Assembly: GCF_002113125.1 (NCBI RefSeq)
Contig: NZ_NEJP01000005.1
Span: 192,450 to 256,449, forward strand
DNA: 64,000 nt
Source: Pseudomonas sp. B20(2017)
GTDB lineage: Bacteria; Pseudomonadota; Gammaproteobacteria; Pseudomonadales; Pseudomonadaceae
Direction: 5' to 3'
Shown here piece by piece: positions 15,654 to 25,465 of the stretch (positions are counted from its first letter, which is position 1; every line of letters begins with the position of its first letter). The position numbers were made by a program, and so were the translations under genes. A model generated the notes under the pieces. It made no database searches, had not been told where the DNA came from, and saw nothing but the letters and a program-made list of their open reading frames with translations.

Positions 15654-18600
15654 AGCAGCACAAAGGCGTTTCGACCTGGTGCATCGATCACCCGGTGGCG
15701 ACGATTCTGCTGACCATCGCGCTGGTGCTGGTCGGGGTGATTGCCTTCCCGCGCCTGCCGATTGCCCCGCTGCCGGAAGCGGAATTTCCTACGATTCAAG
15801 TCTCAGCACAGTTGCCCGGCGCCAGCCCGGACACCATGGCTTCGTCCGTGGCCACGCCGCTGGAGGTGCAATTCAGCGCCATCCCCGGCATGACCCAGAT
15901 GACCTCCAGCAGTGCGCTGGGCTCGACCCTGCTGACCTTGCAATTCACCCTCGACAAGAGCATCGACACCGCCGCCCAGGAAGTGCAGGCCGCGATCAAC
16001 ACCGCTGCCGGCAAACTGCCGAAAGACATGCCGACCCTGCCGACCTGGAAGAAGGTCAACCCGGCCGACAGTCCGGTGTTGATCCTCAGCGTCAGTTCCA
16101 CGCAAATGCCAGGCACCGAGCTCAGCGACCTGGTGGAAACCCTGCTTGCGCGTCAGATCAGTCAGATCGACGGCGTAGGCCAGATCAACATAACCGGTCA
16201 GCAACGTCCGGCGATTCGCGTTCAAGCTTCGGCGGACAAACTGGCGGCCATCGGCCTGACGCTTGCCGACATTCGTCTGGCGATCCAGCAGACCAGCCTC
16301 AACCTCGCCAAAGGTGCTTTGTACGGCGAATCGAGCATTTCCACGCTGTCGACCAACGACCAGTTGTTCCACCCCGAGGAATACAGCCAACTCATCGTTT
16401 CCTACAAGGACGGCGCCCCGGTTCACCTCAAGGATGTCGCCAAAGTCGTCAACGGTTCGGAAGATGCCTACGTGCAGGCCTGGGCCGGCGATCGTCCGGG
16501 CGTGAACCTGGTGATCTCCCGCCAGCCCGGCGCCAACATCGTCGAAACCGTGGACCGGATTCAGGCCGCCCTGCCCGGCCTGGAAGCCATGCTGCCGGCG
16601 TCGGTGCAGGTCAACACCCTGATCGACCGTACCCAGACCATCCGCGCCTCGCTGCATGAAGTGGAAATCACCCTGCTGATCGCGATCCTGCTGGTGGTGG
16701 CGGTGATGGCGCTGTTCCTGCGCCAGTTGTCGGCGACGATGATAGTGTCGGCGGTGCTCGGCGTGTCGCTGACCGCCAGTTTCGCGCTGATGTATTTACT
16801 CGGCTTCAGTCTGAACAACCTGACGCTGGTGGCCATCGTCGTGGCGGTAGGTTTCGTGGTCGACGATGCAATCGTGGTGGTGGAAAACATTCACCGCCAT
16901 CTGGAGGCCGGCGACAGCATGCGCGAAGCCGCGATCAAGGGCGCCGGCGAGATCGGTTTCACCGTGGTGTCGATCAGTTTCTCGCTGGTGGCGGCGTTCA
17001 TTCCGCTGCTGTTCATGGGCGGCGTGGTCGGGCGCTTGTTCAAGGAGTTCGCCCTGACGGCCACTTCGACCATCATGATTTCCGTGGTGGTATCCCTGAC
17101 GTTGGCGCCAACACTGGCGGCGCTGTTCATGCGAAAACCGGTGCATCACGCCCATGACAAACCGGGCTTCAGCGAACGCCTGCTCGGCTGGTACGAAAAA
17201 GGCCTGCGCCGCGCCCTCGCCCATCAGAAACTGATGATCGGCGTGTTCGGCATTTCCGTCGCGCTGGCGATTGGCGGCTACGTGTTTATCCCCAAAGGTT
17301 TCTTCCCGGTGCAGGACACCGGTTTCGTCCTCGGCACCACCGAAGCCGCCGCCGATATCTCCTACAGCGACATGGTGAAAAAACACTTGGCAATGGCCGA
17401 AATCGTCGCCGCCGACCCGGCCGTTCAGGCGTTTTCCCACTCGGTCGGCGTGTCCGGCAGTAACCAGACCATCGCCAACGGCCGCTTCTGGATTGCCCTG
17501 AAACCACGGGGTGACCGCGATGTTTCGGCCAGCCAGTTCATCGACCGCATCCGTCCGCAACTGATGAAAGTCCCCGGCATCGTGCTTTACCTGCGCGCCG
17601 GCCAGGACATCAACCTCAGCTCCGGCCCGAGCCGTGCGCAGTATCAATACGTGCTCAAGAGCAACGACGGGCCGACCCTCGCCACCTGGACCCAGAAACT
17701 CACCGAGAAACTGCGCAGCATCCCGGCGTTCCGTGACATTTCCAACGACCTGCAACTGGGCGGCAGCATCACTCACATCAGCATCGACCGCAGCGCCGCC
17801 GCGCGTTTCGGCCTGACGGCGAGTGATGTCGACGAGGCGCTGTACGACGCCTTCGGCCAGCGGCAGATCAATGAGTTCCAGACCCAGGTCAACCAGTACA
17901 ACGTGATCCTGGAACTGGACACCAAGCAGCGCGGCAAGGCCGAAAGCCTCAACTATTTCTACCTGCGCTCGCCGCTCAGCGGAGAAATGGTGCCGCTGTC
18001 GGCGCTGGCCCGATTCGACGCGCCGACCATCGGCCCGCTGTCCATCGCCCACGACGGCATGTTCCCGGCCGCCAACCTGTCGTTCAACCTGGCGCCCGGT
18101 GTGGCGCTGGGCGATGCGGTGATCCTGCTCAATCAGGCCAAGGCCGAGATCGGCATGCCGACCGCGATCAGCGGCAACTTCCAGGGTGCGGCCCAGGCGT
18201 TCCAAAGTTCCCTCGCCAGTCAACCATGGCTGATTCTCGCGGCGCTGGTGGCGGTGTACATCATCCTTGGCGTGCTCTACGAGAGCTTCGTCCATCCGCT
18301 GACGATCATCTCGACCTTGCCGGCGGCGGGGCTGGGTGCGGTGATCATGCTGTGGATCTGCGGTCAGGACTTTTCGATCATGGCGCTGATCGGGCTGGTG
18401 CTACTGATCGGTATCGTCAAGAAGAACGGCATCCTGATGATCGACTTCGCGCTTGAGGCGCAGCGTCATCGCGGGCTGTCGCCGCAGGATGCGATTTTCG
18501 AGGCATGTATCACGCGGTTCCGGCCGATCATCATGACCACGCTCGCCGCCCTGCTCGGCGCTCTGCCGCTGATGCTCGGCTACGGCACCGGCGCCGAACT

Positions 18601-18751
18601 GCGCCAGCCGCTGGGGATCGCGGTCGTGGGCGGATTGCTGGTCAGCCAGATGCTGACGCTGTTCACCACGCCGGTCATATACTTGTGGCTTGAGCGGCTG
18701 TTCCACAAGCCCAAACCATCGCCCGTCGCGGCGCTGGCAACGACAGACTGA
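15650..18751 (+). CDS. RND efflux pump, inner-membrane transporter (MdtB/MdtC-type)
   Basis: 1033 residues, normal RND length, with the expected twelve helices and two large periplasmic loops. The first helix starts at about residue 12 (HPVATILLTIALVLVGV). Transmembrane helix 4 carries the proton-relay Asp pair in VGFVVDDAIVVVENI. The sequence style (SAQLPGASPDTMASSVATPLE) is that of the MdtBC/MuxBC drug-pump branch. It uses the proton gradient to export substrates from the periplasm or inner membrane. Only one pump gene is present, whereas Mdt/Mux systems have two, so this is probably a single-pump system. Confidence 0.94.
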   Translation: MKQHKGVSTWCIDHPVATILLTIALVLVGVIAFPRLPIAPLPEAEFPTIQVSAQLPGASPDTMASSVATPLEVQFSAIPGMTQMTSSSALGSTLLTLQFTLDKSIDTAAQEVQAAINTAAGKLPKDMPTLPTWKKVNPADSPVLILSVSSTQMPGTELSDLVETLLARQISQIDGVGQINITGQQRPAIRVQASADKLAAIGLTLADIRLAIQQTSLNLAKGALYGESSISTLSTNDQLFHPEEYSQLIVSYKDGAPVHLKDVAKVVNGSEDAYVQAWAGDRPGVNLVISRQPGANIVETVDRIQAALPGLEAMLPASVQVNTLIDRTQTIRASLHEVEITLLIAILLVVAVMALFLRQLSATMIVSAVLGVSLTASFALMYLLGFSLNNLTLVAIVVAVGFVVDDAIVVVENIHRHLEAGDSMREAAIKGAGEIGFTVVSISFSLVAAFIPLLFMGGVVGRLFKEFALTATSTIMISVVVSLTLAPTLAALFMRKPVHHAHDKPGFSERLLGWYEKGLRRALAHQKLMIGVFGISVALAIGGYVFIPKGFFPVQDTGFVLGTTEAAADISYSDMVKKHLAMAEIVAADPAVQAFSHSVGVSGSNQTIANGRFWIALKPRGDRDVSASQFIDRIRPQLMKVPGIVLYLRAGQDINLSSGPSRAQYQYVLKSNDGPTLATWTQKLTEKLRSIPAFRDISNDLQLGGSITHISIDRSAAARFGLTASDVDEALYDAFGQRQINEFQTQVNQYNVILELDTKQRGKAESLNYFYLRSPLSGEMVPLSALARFDAPTIGPLSIAHDGMFPAANLSFNLAPGVALGDAVILLNQAKAEIGMPTAISGNFQGAAQAFQSSLASQPWLILAALVAVYIILGVLYESFVHPLTIISTLPAAGLGAVIMLWICGQDFSIMALIGLVLLIGIVKKNGILMIDFALEAQRHRGLSPQDAIFEACITRFRPIIMTTLAALLGALPLMLGYGTGAELRQPLGIAVVGGLLVSQMLTLFTTPVIYLWLERLFHKPKPSPVAALATTD

Positions 18752-18759
18752 GGCGGGTC

Positions 18760-19437
18760 ATGCGCGTTCTGATTATCGAAGACGAAGAGAAAACCGCGGA
18801 CTATCTGCACCGCGGCCTGACGGAACAGGGTTATACCGTGGATCTGGCCCGCGACGGCGTCGAGGGCCTGCACCTGGCGCTGGAAAGCGACTACGCGGTG
18901 ATCGTCCTCGACGTGATGCTGCCGGGCCTCGACGGCTTCGGCGTATTGCGCGCGTTGCGCGCGCGCAAGCAGACGCCGGTGATCATGCTCACCGCCCGCG
19001 AGCGGGTCGAAGACCGGATCCGGGGCCTGCGCGACGGCGCCGACGATTACCTCGGCAAACCGTTTTCCTTCCTCGAACTGGTGGCGCGCCTGCAAGCGCT
19101 GACCCGGCGCAGCGGCGGTCATGAACCGGTGCAGGTGAGCATCGCTGACCTGTGGATAGATTTGATCAGCCGCAAGGCCACCCGCGCCGGCACCCGGCTG
19201 GATCTGACCGCGAAAGAGTTTTCGCTGCTCAGCGTGCTGGCCCGGCGTCAGGGCGAAATCCTCTCGAAAACCGCGATTGCCGAGATGGTCTGGGACATCA
19301 ATTTCGACAGCGACGCCAACGTGGTCGAAGTCGCGATCAAGCGCCTGCGGGCCAAGCTCGACGGGCCATTCGACGAGAAACTGCTGCACACCATCCGTGG
19401 CATGGGTTATGTGCTGGAGAGCCGTGGTGTCCAGTAA
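18760..19437 (+). CDS. OmpR-family response regulator (CusR/CopR/IrlR-like)
   Basis: 225 residues: a receiver domain with IEDEEK near the start, phospho-acceptor Asp51 in VLDVMLPGLDG and a conserved Lys at about 100 (LGKPF), followed by a winged-helix DNA-binding domain (LTAKEFSLLSVL and VVEVAIKRLRAKL). It lies 8 bases after the pump gene and overlaps the sensor gene start. The pairing with the next gene and the sequence style suggest a copper- or heavy-metal-type regulator, though the pump is of drug type. Its likely target is the efflux operon it sits in. Confidence 0.94.
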   Translation: MRVLIIEDEEKTADYLHRGLTEQGYTVDLARDGVEGLHLALESDYAVIVLDVMLPGLDGFGVLRALRARKQTPVIMLTARERVEDRIRGLRDGADDYLGKPFSFLELVARLQALTRRSGGHEPVQVSIADLWIDLISRKATRAGTRLDLTAKEFSLLSVLARRQGEILSKTAIAEMVWDINFDSDANVVEVAIKRLRAKLDGPFDEKLLHTIRGMGYVLESRGVQ

Positions 19438-20791
19438 CTCGATTGCGCTGCGCCTGAGCGGGATGTTCACGCTGGTGGCGCTGCTGGTGTTCCTGCTCAT
19501 CGGCGGCGCGTTGTATCAACAAGTGGACAAAGGCCTCGGTCTGCTGCCGGAAGCGGAACTGGATGCGCGTTACAGCGTGCTCGAATCCGCGCTCAACCGC
19601 TATGGCACGCCCGAGCACTGGGTGAAGATCAACGCCAAGCTCAAGCTGCTTGGCGAAGAAGACAAGCGCATCCATTTCTGGGTGGTCAGCGGCAATCCGG
19701 GGTACGAATTCGGCGAGCCGGATGCCTTGATCCGTGCGTTCGCCCAAGGTGCGCCGGGCATGCACGACCTGCAACTGCCCGACCATCCTTACCCGCTGAA
19801 AGTGCTGCTGACCGAACTGCCGGCCAAGGATCAGCGCCCGCCGCTGCGCTTCATGATCGGCATCGACACCGAGACCCTTCACCAGACCCAGCATCAGTTG
19901 CTGATCGCGCTGATTAGTCTGGCGGTGATCGGCGTGCTGCTGGCCTCGGCATTGGGTTACTGGGTGGCGCGAATCGGCCTCAAACCGCTGATCAAACTGT
20001 CCCATGAAGCCCAACGCCTGGCGCCGCCGTTGCGGGCCGGACGTCTGCGTCTGTCGCCGTTGCCACCGGAACTGGAGCAGTTCGTCGACTCGTTCAACTC
20101 GACGCTGGAGCGAGTCGAACAAGCCTATTCGCGGCTGGAATCCTTCAACGCCGACGTCGCCCATGAGCTGCGCTCGCCGCTGACCAACCTGATCGGCCAG
20201 ACCCAGGTCGCCCTCACTCGCGGGCGTTCCGCCGAACATTATTTCGAAGTGCTGCAATCCAACCTCGAAGAGCTGGAACGCCTGCGCTCGATCATCAATG
20301 ACATGCTGTTTCTGGCCAGCGCCGATCAGGGCAGCAAGGCCACCAAACTGACCTCGACTTCACTGGCCGATGAAGTGGCGACCACCCTCGAATACCTCGA
20401 CTTCATCCTCGAAGATGCGCAGGTCCAGGTTCGGGTAAGCGGCGACGCGCAGGTGCAGATCGAGATCGCTCATCTGCGCCGGGCCTTGATCAATCTGCTG
20501 AGCAACGCGGTGCAACACACCGCGCCCGGTCAGGTAATCGAAGTGCAGATCGCGGTCGAGGAACATCAGGTCAGCATCGGCGTGGCCAACCCCGGTTCGC
20601 CGATTCCCAGCGAGCATTTGCCTCGGTTGTTCGAGCGCTTCTACCGGGTCGATGCTTCGCGCAGCAACAGCGGCAACAATCACGGGTTGGGGCTGGCGAT
20701 CGTCAAGGCAATTGCGCTGATGCATGGCGGTGATGTGTTCGTGCGCAGTGATAGCGGGATGAACACCTTCGGGATTCATTTGCCGGTCTGA
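19427..20791 (+). CDS. Heavy-metal-type sensor histidine kinase (CusS/CopS/IrlS-like)
   Basis: 454 residues from GTG at 19427, which has GGAG 7 bases upstream and overlaps the regulator stop; a GTG one codon earlier is possible. Two membrane helices (about 8-28 and 165-188) enclose a periplasmic sensor region. A HAMP segment, the H-box VAHELRSPLTNL, the N-box ALINLLSNAVQHT and the G-box HGLGLAIVKA follow. The layout matches the CusS/CopS/SilS family. The ligand is not shown by the sequence. Translationally coupled to the regulator gene. Confidence 0.93.
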   Translation: MSSNSIALRLSGMFTLVALLVFLLIGGALYQQVDKGLGLLPEAELDARYSVLESALNRYGTPEHWVKINAKLKLLGEEDKRIHFWVVSGNPGYEFGEPDALIRAFAQGAPGMHDLQLPDHPYPLKVLLTELPAKDQRPPLRFMIGIDTETLHQTQHQLLIALISLAVIGVLLASALGYWVARIGLKPLIKLSHEAQRLAPPLRAGRLRLSPLPPELEQFVDSFNSTLERVEQAYSRLESFNADVAHELRSPLTNLIGQTQVALTRGRSAEHYFEVLQSNLEELERLRSIINDMLFLASADQGSKATKLTSTSLADEVATTLEYLDFILEDAQVQVRVSGDAQVQIEIAHLRRALINLLSNAVQHTAPGQVIEVQIAVEEHQVSIGVANPGSPIPSEHLPRLFERFYRVDASRSNSGNNHGLGLAIVKAIALMHGGDVFVRSDSGMNTFGIHLPV

Positions 20792-20807
20792 CCCCACCCC
20801 TCATCGC

Positions 20808-20852
20808 TCCCACGCTCTGCGTGGGAATGCCGCCCGGGACGCTCAGCGTTCC
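20808..20852 (-). repeat. Dispersed intergenic repeat, copy 2
   Basis: Reverse-oriented relative of 13872-13919: on the minus strand it reads GGAACGCTGAGCGTCCCGGG, then CGGCATT and CCCACGCAGAGCGTGGG. The hairpins are conserved, and the inner bases change in a compensated manner. A partial further copy (GTTCCCACGCCGAGC) follows at about 20882-20896. Confidence 0.75.
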
Positions 20853-21029
20853 AGAGTCGGACACAGAGCTTCCATCAAGGTGTTCCCACGCCGAGCCCAG
20901 TAATGTTCACCTGTTGATCTTTGCTTGCGCTGTAACAGTCATTTATGAAAATCACGCTGTTTCCCAACGCCCGGCAACCTTATCTTTGCCCGCACCAAAC
21001 AGCACTTGCCAAGCAAGAAGGTTTTCAAG

Positions 21030-21251
21030 ATGTCCAACAGTATGGGTATTGCCAGCGCTTTCGTTTTGTCCTCATTGATCCTGTCGCCGATGGCGATGGC
21101 TGAAGAATCGCAGTCGTTCGTAGCGCAAAATGCCGCTCGCGCTCACGCTTTCGAACAGCATCAGGCAGAAGTGATGGCCAAGGCTCAAGACGCTACGCAA
21201 GCCCCTCAGGCCGCAACGTCACAGGCTCAAGCATCCGAGAAAGACAGCTGA
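21030..21251 (+). CDS. Small exported Ala/Gln-rich protein, unknown function
   Basis: 73 residues from the ATG at 21030, preceded by AAGAAGG at good spacing; the frame also has a TTG 8 codons upstream. Signal peptide with cleavage about AMA-EES. The mature part of about 47 residues is rich in Ala, Gln, Glu and His, has no Cys and looks helical or disordered. I do not recognise it. A strong terminator follows at 21321. Confidence 0.7.
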   Translation: MSNSMGIASAFVLSSLILSPMAMAEESQSFVAQNAARAHAFEQHQAEVMAKAQDATQAPQAATSQAQASEKDS

Positions 21252-21320
21252 GTCGCACACCGCGAAACGTTTCCCTCGACGCGGTTGTTTGGCTCTTCCC
21301 GTTCAACCGTCGTCATTCCA

Positions 21321-21347
21321 GGCCGCTGATTTTCAGCGGCCTTTTTT
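21321..21347 (+). terminator. Intrinsic terminator after the 73-residue protein gene
   Basis: GGCCGCTGA-TTT-TCAGCGGCC followed by six T. A textbook plus-strand terminator. Confidence 0.92.
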
Positions 21348-21447
21348 CGTTGTGGTCTGAAAGCTGTCCGGTTCGTCTTTAACAATTAGAATCATCCCGC
21401 ACCTCAAGACATTGAAGTGTCAGTTGACCCAAGGAGCTTTACCGCAC

Positions 21448-22764
21448 GTGCGTTACCCAGTTCGCTTCACCCCGTTGTTCATTGCAATTGCCGCAACGAT
21501 TGCCACCGCCGCCCATGCTGCCGAAGCCGAGAAACAAGGATTCGTCGAAGGCGCTAGCCTCAACCTCAACGCCCGCAACTACTACATGAATCGCAACCGC
21601 TTGCAGAACGCGGACGACAACATCGAGTGGGGCCAGGGCTTCCTCGGCAAATTCGAGTCGGGCTACACCGAAGGCACGGTCGGTTTCGGCATCGATGCCC
21701 ACGCCATGCTCGGCTTGAAGCTCGACGGCGGCGGCGGCACGGACAACTCCAGCATCGTGCCGGTCAGCGACGGCAACGGCAAAGCACCAGGCTCGTTCTC
21801 CACGGCGGGCGGCACCCTGAAAATGCGTGCGTTCGATACCGAGCTGAAGGCCGGTGATCTGTTCCTCGCCAACCCGGTGATCGCCGGTGGCGAGACGCGC
21901 ATGCTGCCGCAGACATTTCGTGGCCTCAGCCTGACCAACCACAGCTTCGACGGCTGGATGATCGAAGGCGGCCAGGCCAGCTTCACCAAACCCTACAACC
22001 AGAGCGGCCACAAACGCATCGGCACCTCGTACGGCAGCCTCGCGGATGGCGACAAGAGCCAGCACCTGAACTGGGCCGGCGTAGCCTTTAGCGGCGTCGA
22101 AGGCCTGACCAGCAGCCTTTACGCTTCCGAGCTGAAGGACATCTGGAACCAGTACTACTACGACCTCGACTACACCTGGGCGCTGAACGATCTGGTGACC
22201 CTCAACCCGGGTCTGCACTTCTATCACACGCAGGACACCGGCGACGCGCTGCTGGGCAACATCGACAACAACACCTACAGCCTGCATTTCACTGTCGGTA
22301 TCGGCAGCCACAGCGTTACCGCCGCGTATCAGCGGGTCAACGGCAACACGCCGTTCGACTACATCAGCCAGGGTGACAGCGTTTACCTCGACAACTCGCA
22401 GCAATATTCGGACTTCAACGGCCCGAACGAACGCTCGTGGAAACTCAAGTACGCCTACGACTTCGCCGGCGTCGGCCTGCCGGGGCTGACCTCGGCCGTG
22501 TCCTACTCACGCGGCACGCTGGACCTGACCAAGGTCGATCCGGACAGCAAGGGTTACGCCTCGTGGTACAGCGCTGAAGGCCGCAACGCCAAGCACTGGG
22601 AGCGCGACATCGACCTCAAGTACGTAGTGCAAAGCGGTCAGGCCAAAGACCTCGCTGTTCGCCTGCAATGGGCGACCAACCGTGGCGGCAACGGTTACGG
22701 CGCGCTGGACACGGACACAGATGAATACCGTGTGATCATCGACTACCCGATCAACGTCTTCTAA
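21448..22764 (+). CDS. OprD-family outer-membrane porin
   Basis: 438 residues from GTG at 21448 (MRYPVRFTP), with AAGGAG about 11 bases upstream; the frame also allows a TTG twelve codons earlier. The signal peptide ends near [10 protein letters not shown]. The mature protein begins with the OprD pattern [16 protein letters not shown] and is composed of alternating amphipathic strands expected for an 18-stranded barrel, ending in a Phe as outer-membrane proteins do (INVF). OprD porins let basic amino acids, dipeptides or aromatic acids in; the substrate cannot be told from the window. Terminators flank it on both sides, so it is probably monocistronic. Confidence 0.92.
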   Translation: MRYPVRFTPLFIAIAATIATAAHAAEAEKQGFVEGASLNLNARNYYMNRNRLQNADDNIEWGQGFLGKFESGYTEGTVGFGIDAHAMLGLKLDGGGGTDNSSIVPVSDGNGKAPGSFSTAGGTLKMRAFDTELKAGDLFLANPVIAGGETRMLPQTFRGLSLTNHSFDGWMIEGGQASFTKPYNQSGHKRIGTSYGSLADGDKSQHLNWAGVAFSGVEGLTSSLYASELKDIWNQYYYDLDYTWALNDLVTLNPGLHFYHTQDTGDALLGNIDNNTYSLHFTVGIGSHSVTAAYQRVNGNTPFDYISQGDSVYLDNSQQYSDFNGPNERSWKLKYAYDFAGVGLPGLTSAVSYSRGTLDLTKVDPDSKGYASWYSAEGRNAKHWERDIDLKYVVQSGQAKDLAVRLQWATNRGGNGYGALDTDTDEYRVIIDYPINVF

Positions 22765-22779
22765 GATCGGCGCTACAGT

Positions 22780-22811
22780 AAAAAGGCCAGCCTCGCATGC
22801 TGGCCTTTTTC
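22780..22811 (+). terminator. Intrinsic terminator after the OprD-type porin
   Basis: AAAAAGGCCAGC, 7-base loop, GCTGGCCTTTTT. About 15 bases past the stop; symmetrical enough to work both ways. Confidence 0.9.
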
Positions 22812-22874
22812 TTGCCTGTAGCACCAAAGCGGGTACAACTACGCTTACAAGAATCTTCAACCGATAACCGAACC

Positions 22875-24380
22875 ATGATCGCGAGCCGTACCCCACCTGC
22901 TCCGGGCAAGACCGGACGCCCCGAGCTGCTGTTGATCCTCGGCAGCCTGCTGAGCGTGATCGCGATTGTCTGCATCGTCACGTTCCTGCTGATCCGCGAA
23001 CACGCCAATGCTCAGGAGTCGGCTACCCGTGGTGCGACCACCATCGCCCAATTGATCGACGCCGATGTGCTGCGTACCGTCGAGCTGTATGACCTGACGC
23101 TGCAAGGCCTGATCGCCGCCGCCCAGCGTGACGACCTGAAAGACGTGTCGCCGCAGATTCGCCATCTGGCGCTGTTCGATCGCTCCACCACGGCACGCTT
23201 CAAGGGCGACATTCTGTTGCTCGACAAGCATGGCGAAGTGATTGCCGACTCTTCGCGGGTCGATCCGCTACCGGGTAATTTCGCCGACCGTGACTACTTT
23301 CTCGCCCACGCCTTCAACCGCGACACCGGCATGTTCATCAGCCGTCCTTTCAAGCCCCGTTGCGACTGCGATGATGCTGACCAGTGGCGGATCAGTTTCA
23401 GCCGGCGGATCTCCTCCGACACCGGCGAGTTTCTGGGCGTGGCCGTGGCGTCGATGAAGCTCGATTACTTCGATCAGTTGTTCAATAGCCTCGACATCGG
23501 CATCGACAGCACCCTCAACATCATCAACAACGACGGCATCCTGCTGGCGCAAAAGCCTTATCTGCAGAGCGATTCGATCGGCAAGAGCTTTGCCGCCCGT
23601 CCCAATGTGGTGCGAATTCTGCGCGACAGCGGCGGCAATGGCAGTTTCAGTAGCATTTCGAGCATGGATTACCAGCAACGGCTGTACACCTATTCGCGGG
23701 TCGGCAATTTGCCGTTGACCGTGATCGTTGCCCTGTCCAGCGAGGAAGTGTTCGGCGCGTGGAAACGCACAGCAATTCTGATCAGCGGCGCTACCGGGGT
23801 GCTCTGCACCGGCCTGCTGTGGCTGACCTGGCTGTTGGCCCGGGAACTGCGATTACGTCATCGCGCTGAACGTGAACTGGCGCAATTGGCAGCGACCGAT
23901 GCCCTGACCGGCGTCGCCAACCGGCGGATGCTCGATCAGTCGCTGCGGCACGAATGGTTTCGCGCCCAGCGCTCGGGCAAACCGTTGTCGTTGCTAATGG
24001 TCGATGCCGATCACTTCAAGGCATTCAACGACAGGCATGGCCATCAGGCCGGAGATCAGGCGCTGCGTGAACTGGCGAGGGTGATCACCGCCAATGTACG
24101 GCGCCCGGCGGATCTGGTCGCGCGTTATGGCGGTGAGGAGTTTTCGGTGATCCTCGCGGAAACCGACAGCATCGGAGCGCAACAGATCGCCGAGCACATT
24201 CGTGCGGCGGTGGAGCAGTTGCCCAGCGTGAATGAAGGCCAGTCGCCGATGACCGTGAGCATCGGCATCAGCACCTGGACGGCGACGAGCGAGATCAGCC
24301 TGGAACAGCTTTTGTTCGCAGCGGACAAGGCGTTGTACCAGGCCAAGGAAGGTGGCCGGAACCGGGTCGTCGTGGCCTGA
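22875..24380 (+). CDS. Diguanylate cyclase with periplasmic dCACHE sensor
   Basis: 501 residues from the ATG at 22875. Two membrane helices (about 18-40 and 297-319) enclose a periplasmic double-CACHE sensor region. The cytoplasmic GGDEF domain has an intact GGEEF at 419-423 and an inhibitory-site RPAD at 410-413, exactly five residues before it. The protein should therefore be an active, product-inhibited maker of cyclic di-GMP, raising biofilm or lowering motility on binding a small ligand outside. No EAL domain. Terminators on both sides suggest a single-gene unit. Confidence 0.92.
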   Translation: MIASRTPPAPGKTGRPELLLILGSLLSVIAIVCIVTFLLIREHANAQESATRGATTIAQLIDADVLRTVELYDLTLQGLIAAAQRDDLKDVSPQIRHLALFDRSTTARFKGDILLLDKHGEVIADSSRVDPLPGNFADRDYFLAHAFNRDTGMFISRPFKPRCDCDDADQWRISFSRRISSDTGEFLGVAVASMKLDYFDQLFNSLDIGIDSTLNIINNDGILLAQKPYLQSDSIGKSFAARPNVVRILRDSGGNGSFSSISSMDYQQRLYTYSRVGNLPLTVIVALSSEEVFGAWKRTAILISGATGVLCTGLLWLTWLLARELRLRHRAERELAQLAATDALTGVANRRMLDQSLRHEWFRAQRSGKPLSLLMVDADHFKAFNDRHGHQAGDQALRELARVITANVRRPADLVARYGGEEFSVILAETDSIGAQQIAEHIRAAVEQLPSVNEGQSPMTVSIGISTWTATSEISLEQLLFAADKALYQAKEGGRNRVVVA

Positions 24381-24390
24381 AAACAGACAT

Positions 24391-24420
24391 AAAAAAAGGC
24401 CACCCAAAGGTGGCCTTCAA
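24391..24420. terminator. Bidirectional terminator between the diguanylate cyclase gene and lpxC
   Basis: AAGGCCACC-CAAA-GGTGGCCTT with seven A on the left and AAAAAA shortly to the right. It serves the convergent ends of both genes, most strongly lpxC (minus-strand run of seven T). Confidence 0.92.
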
Positions 24421-24441
24421 AAAACTAGAGAGGTTTTTTAC

Positions 24442-25389
<948 letters not shown>

Positions 25390-25405
25390 TCAACAAAGGC
25401 TGGCG

Positions 25406-25434
25406 ATGATAGCAGACCGAGCCTTTGCTGAACA
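25406..25434 (-). promoter_or_regulatory. Possible lpxC promoter
   Basis: Minus-strand TGTTCA, 17 bases, TATCAT, about 50 bases before the lpxC ATG. The -10 box is good, the -35 box weak. Confidence 0.4.
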
Positions 25435-25465
25435 CCAATCACCTGAATACCCCTGATACATTTCA

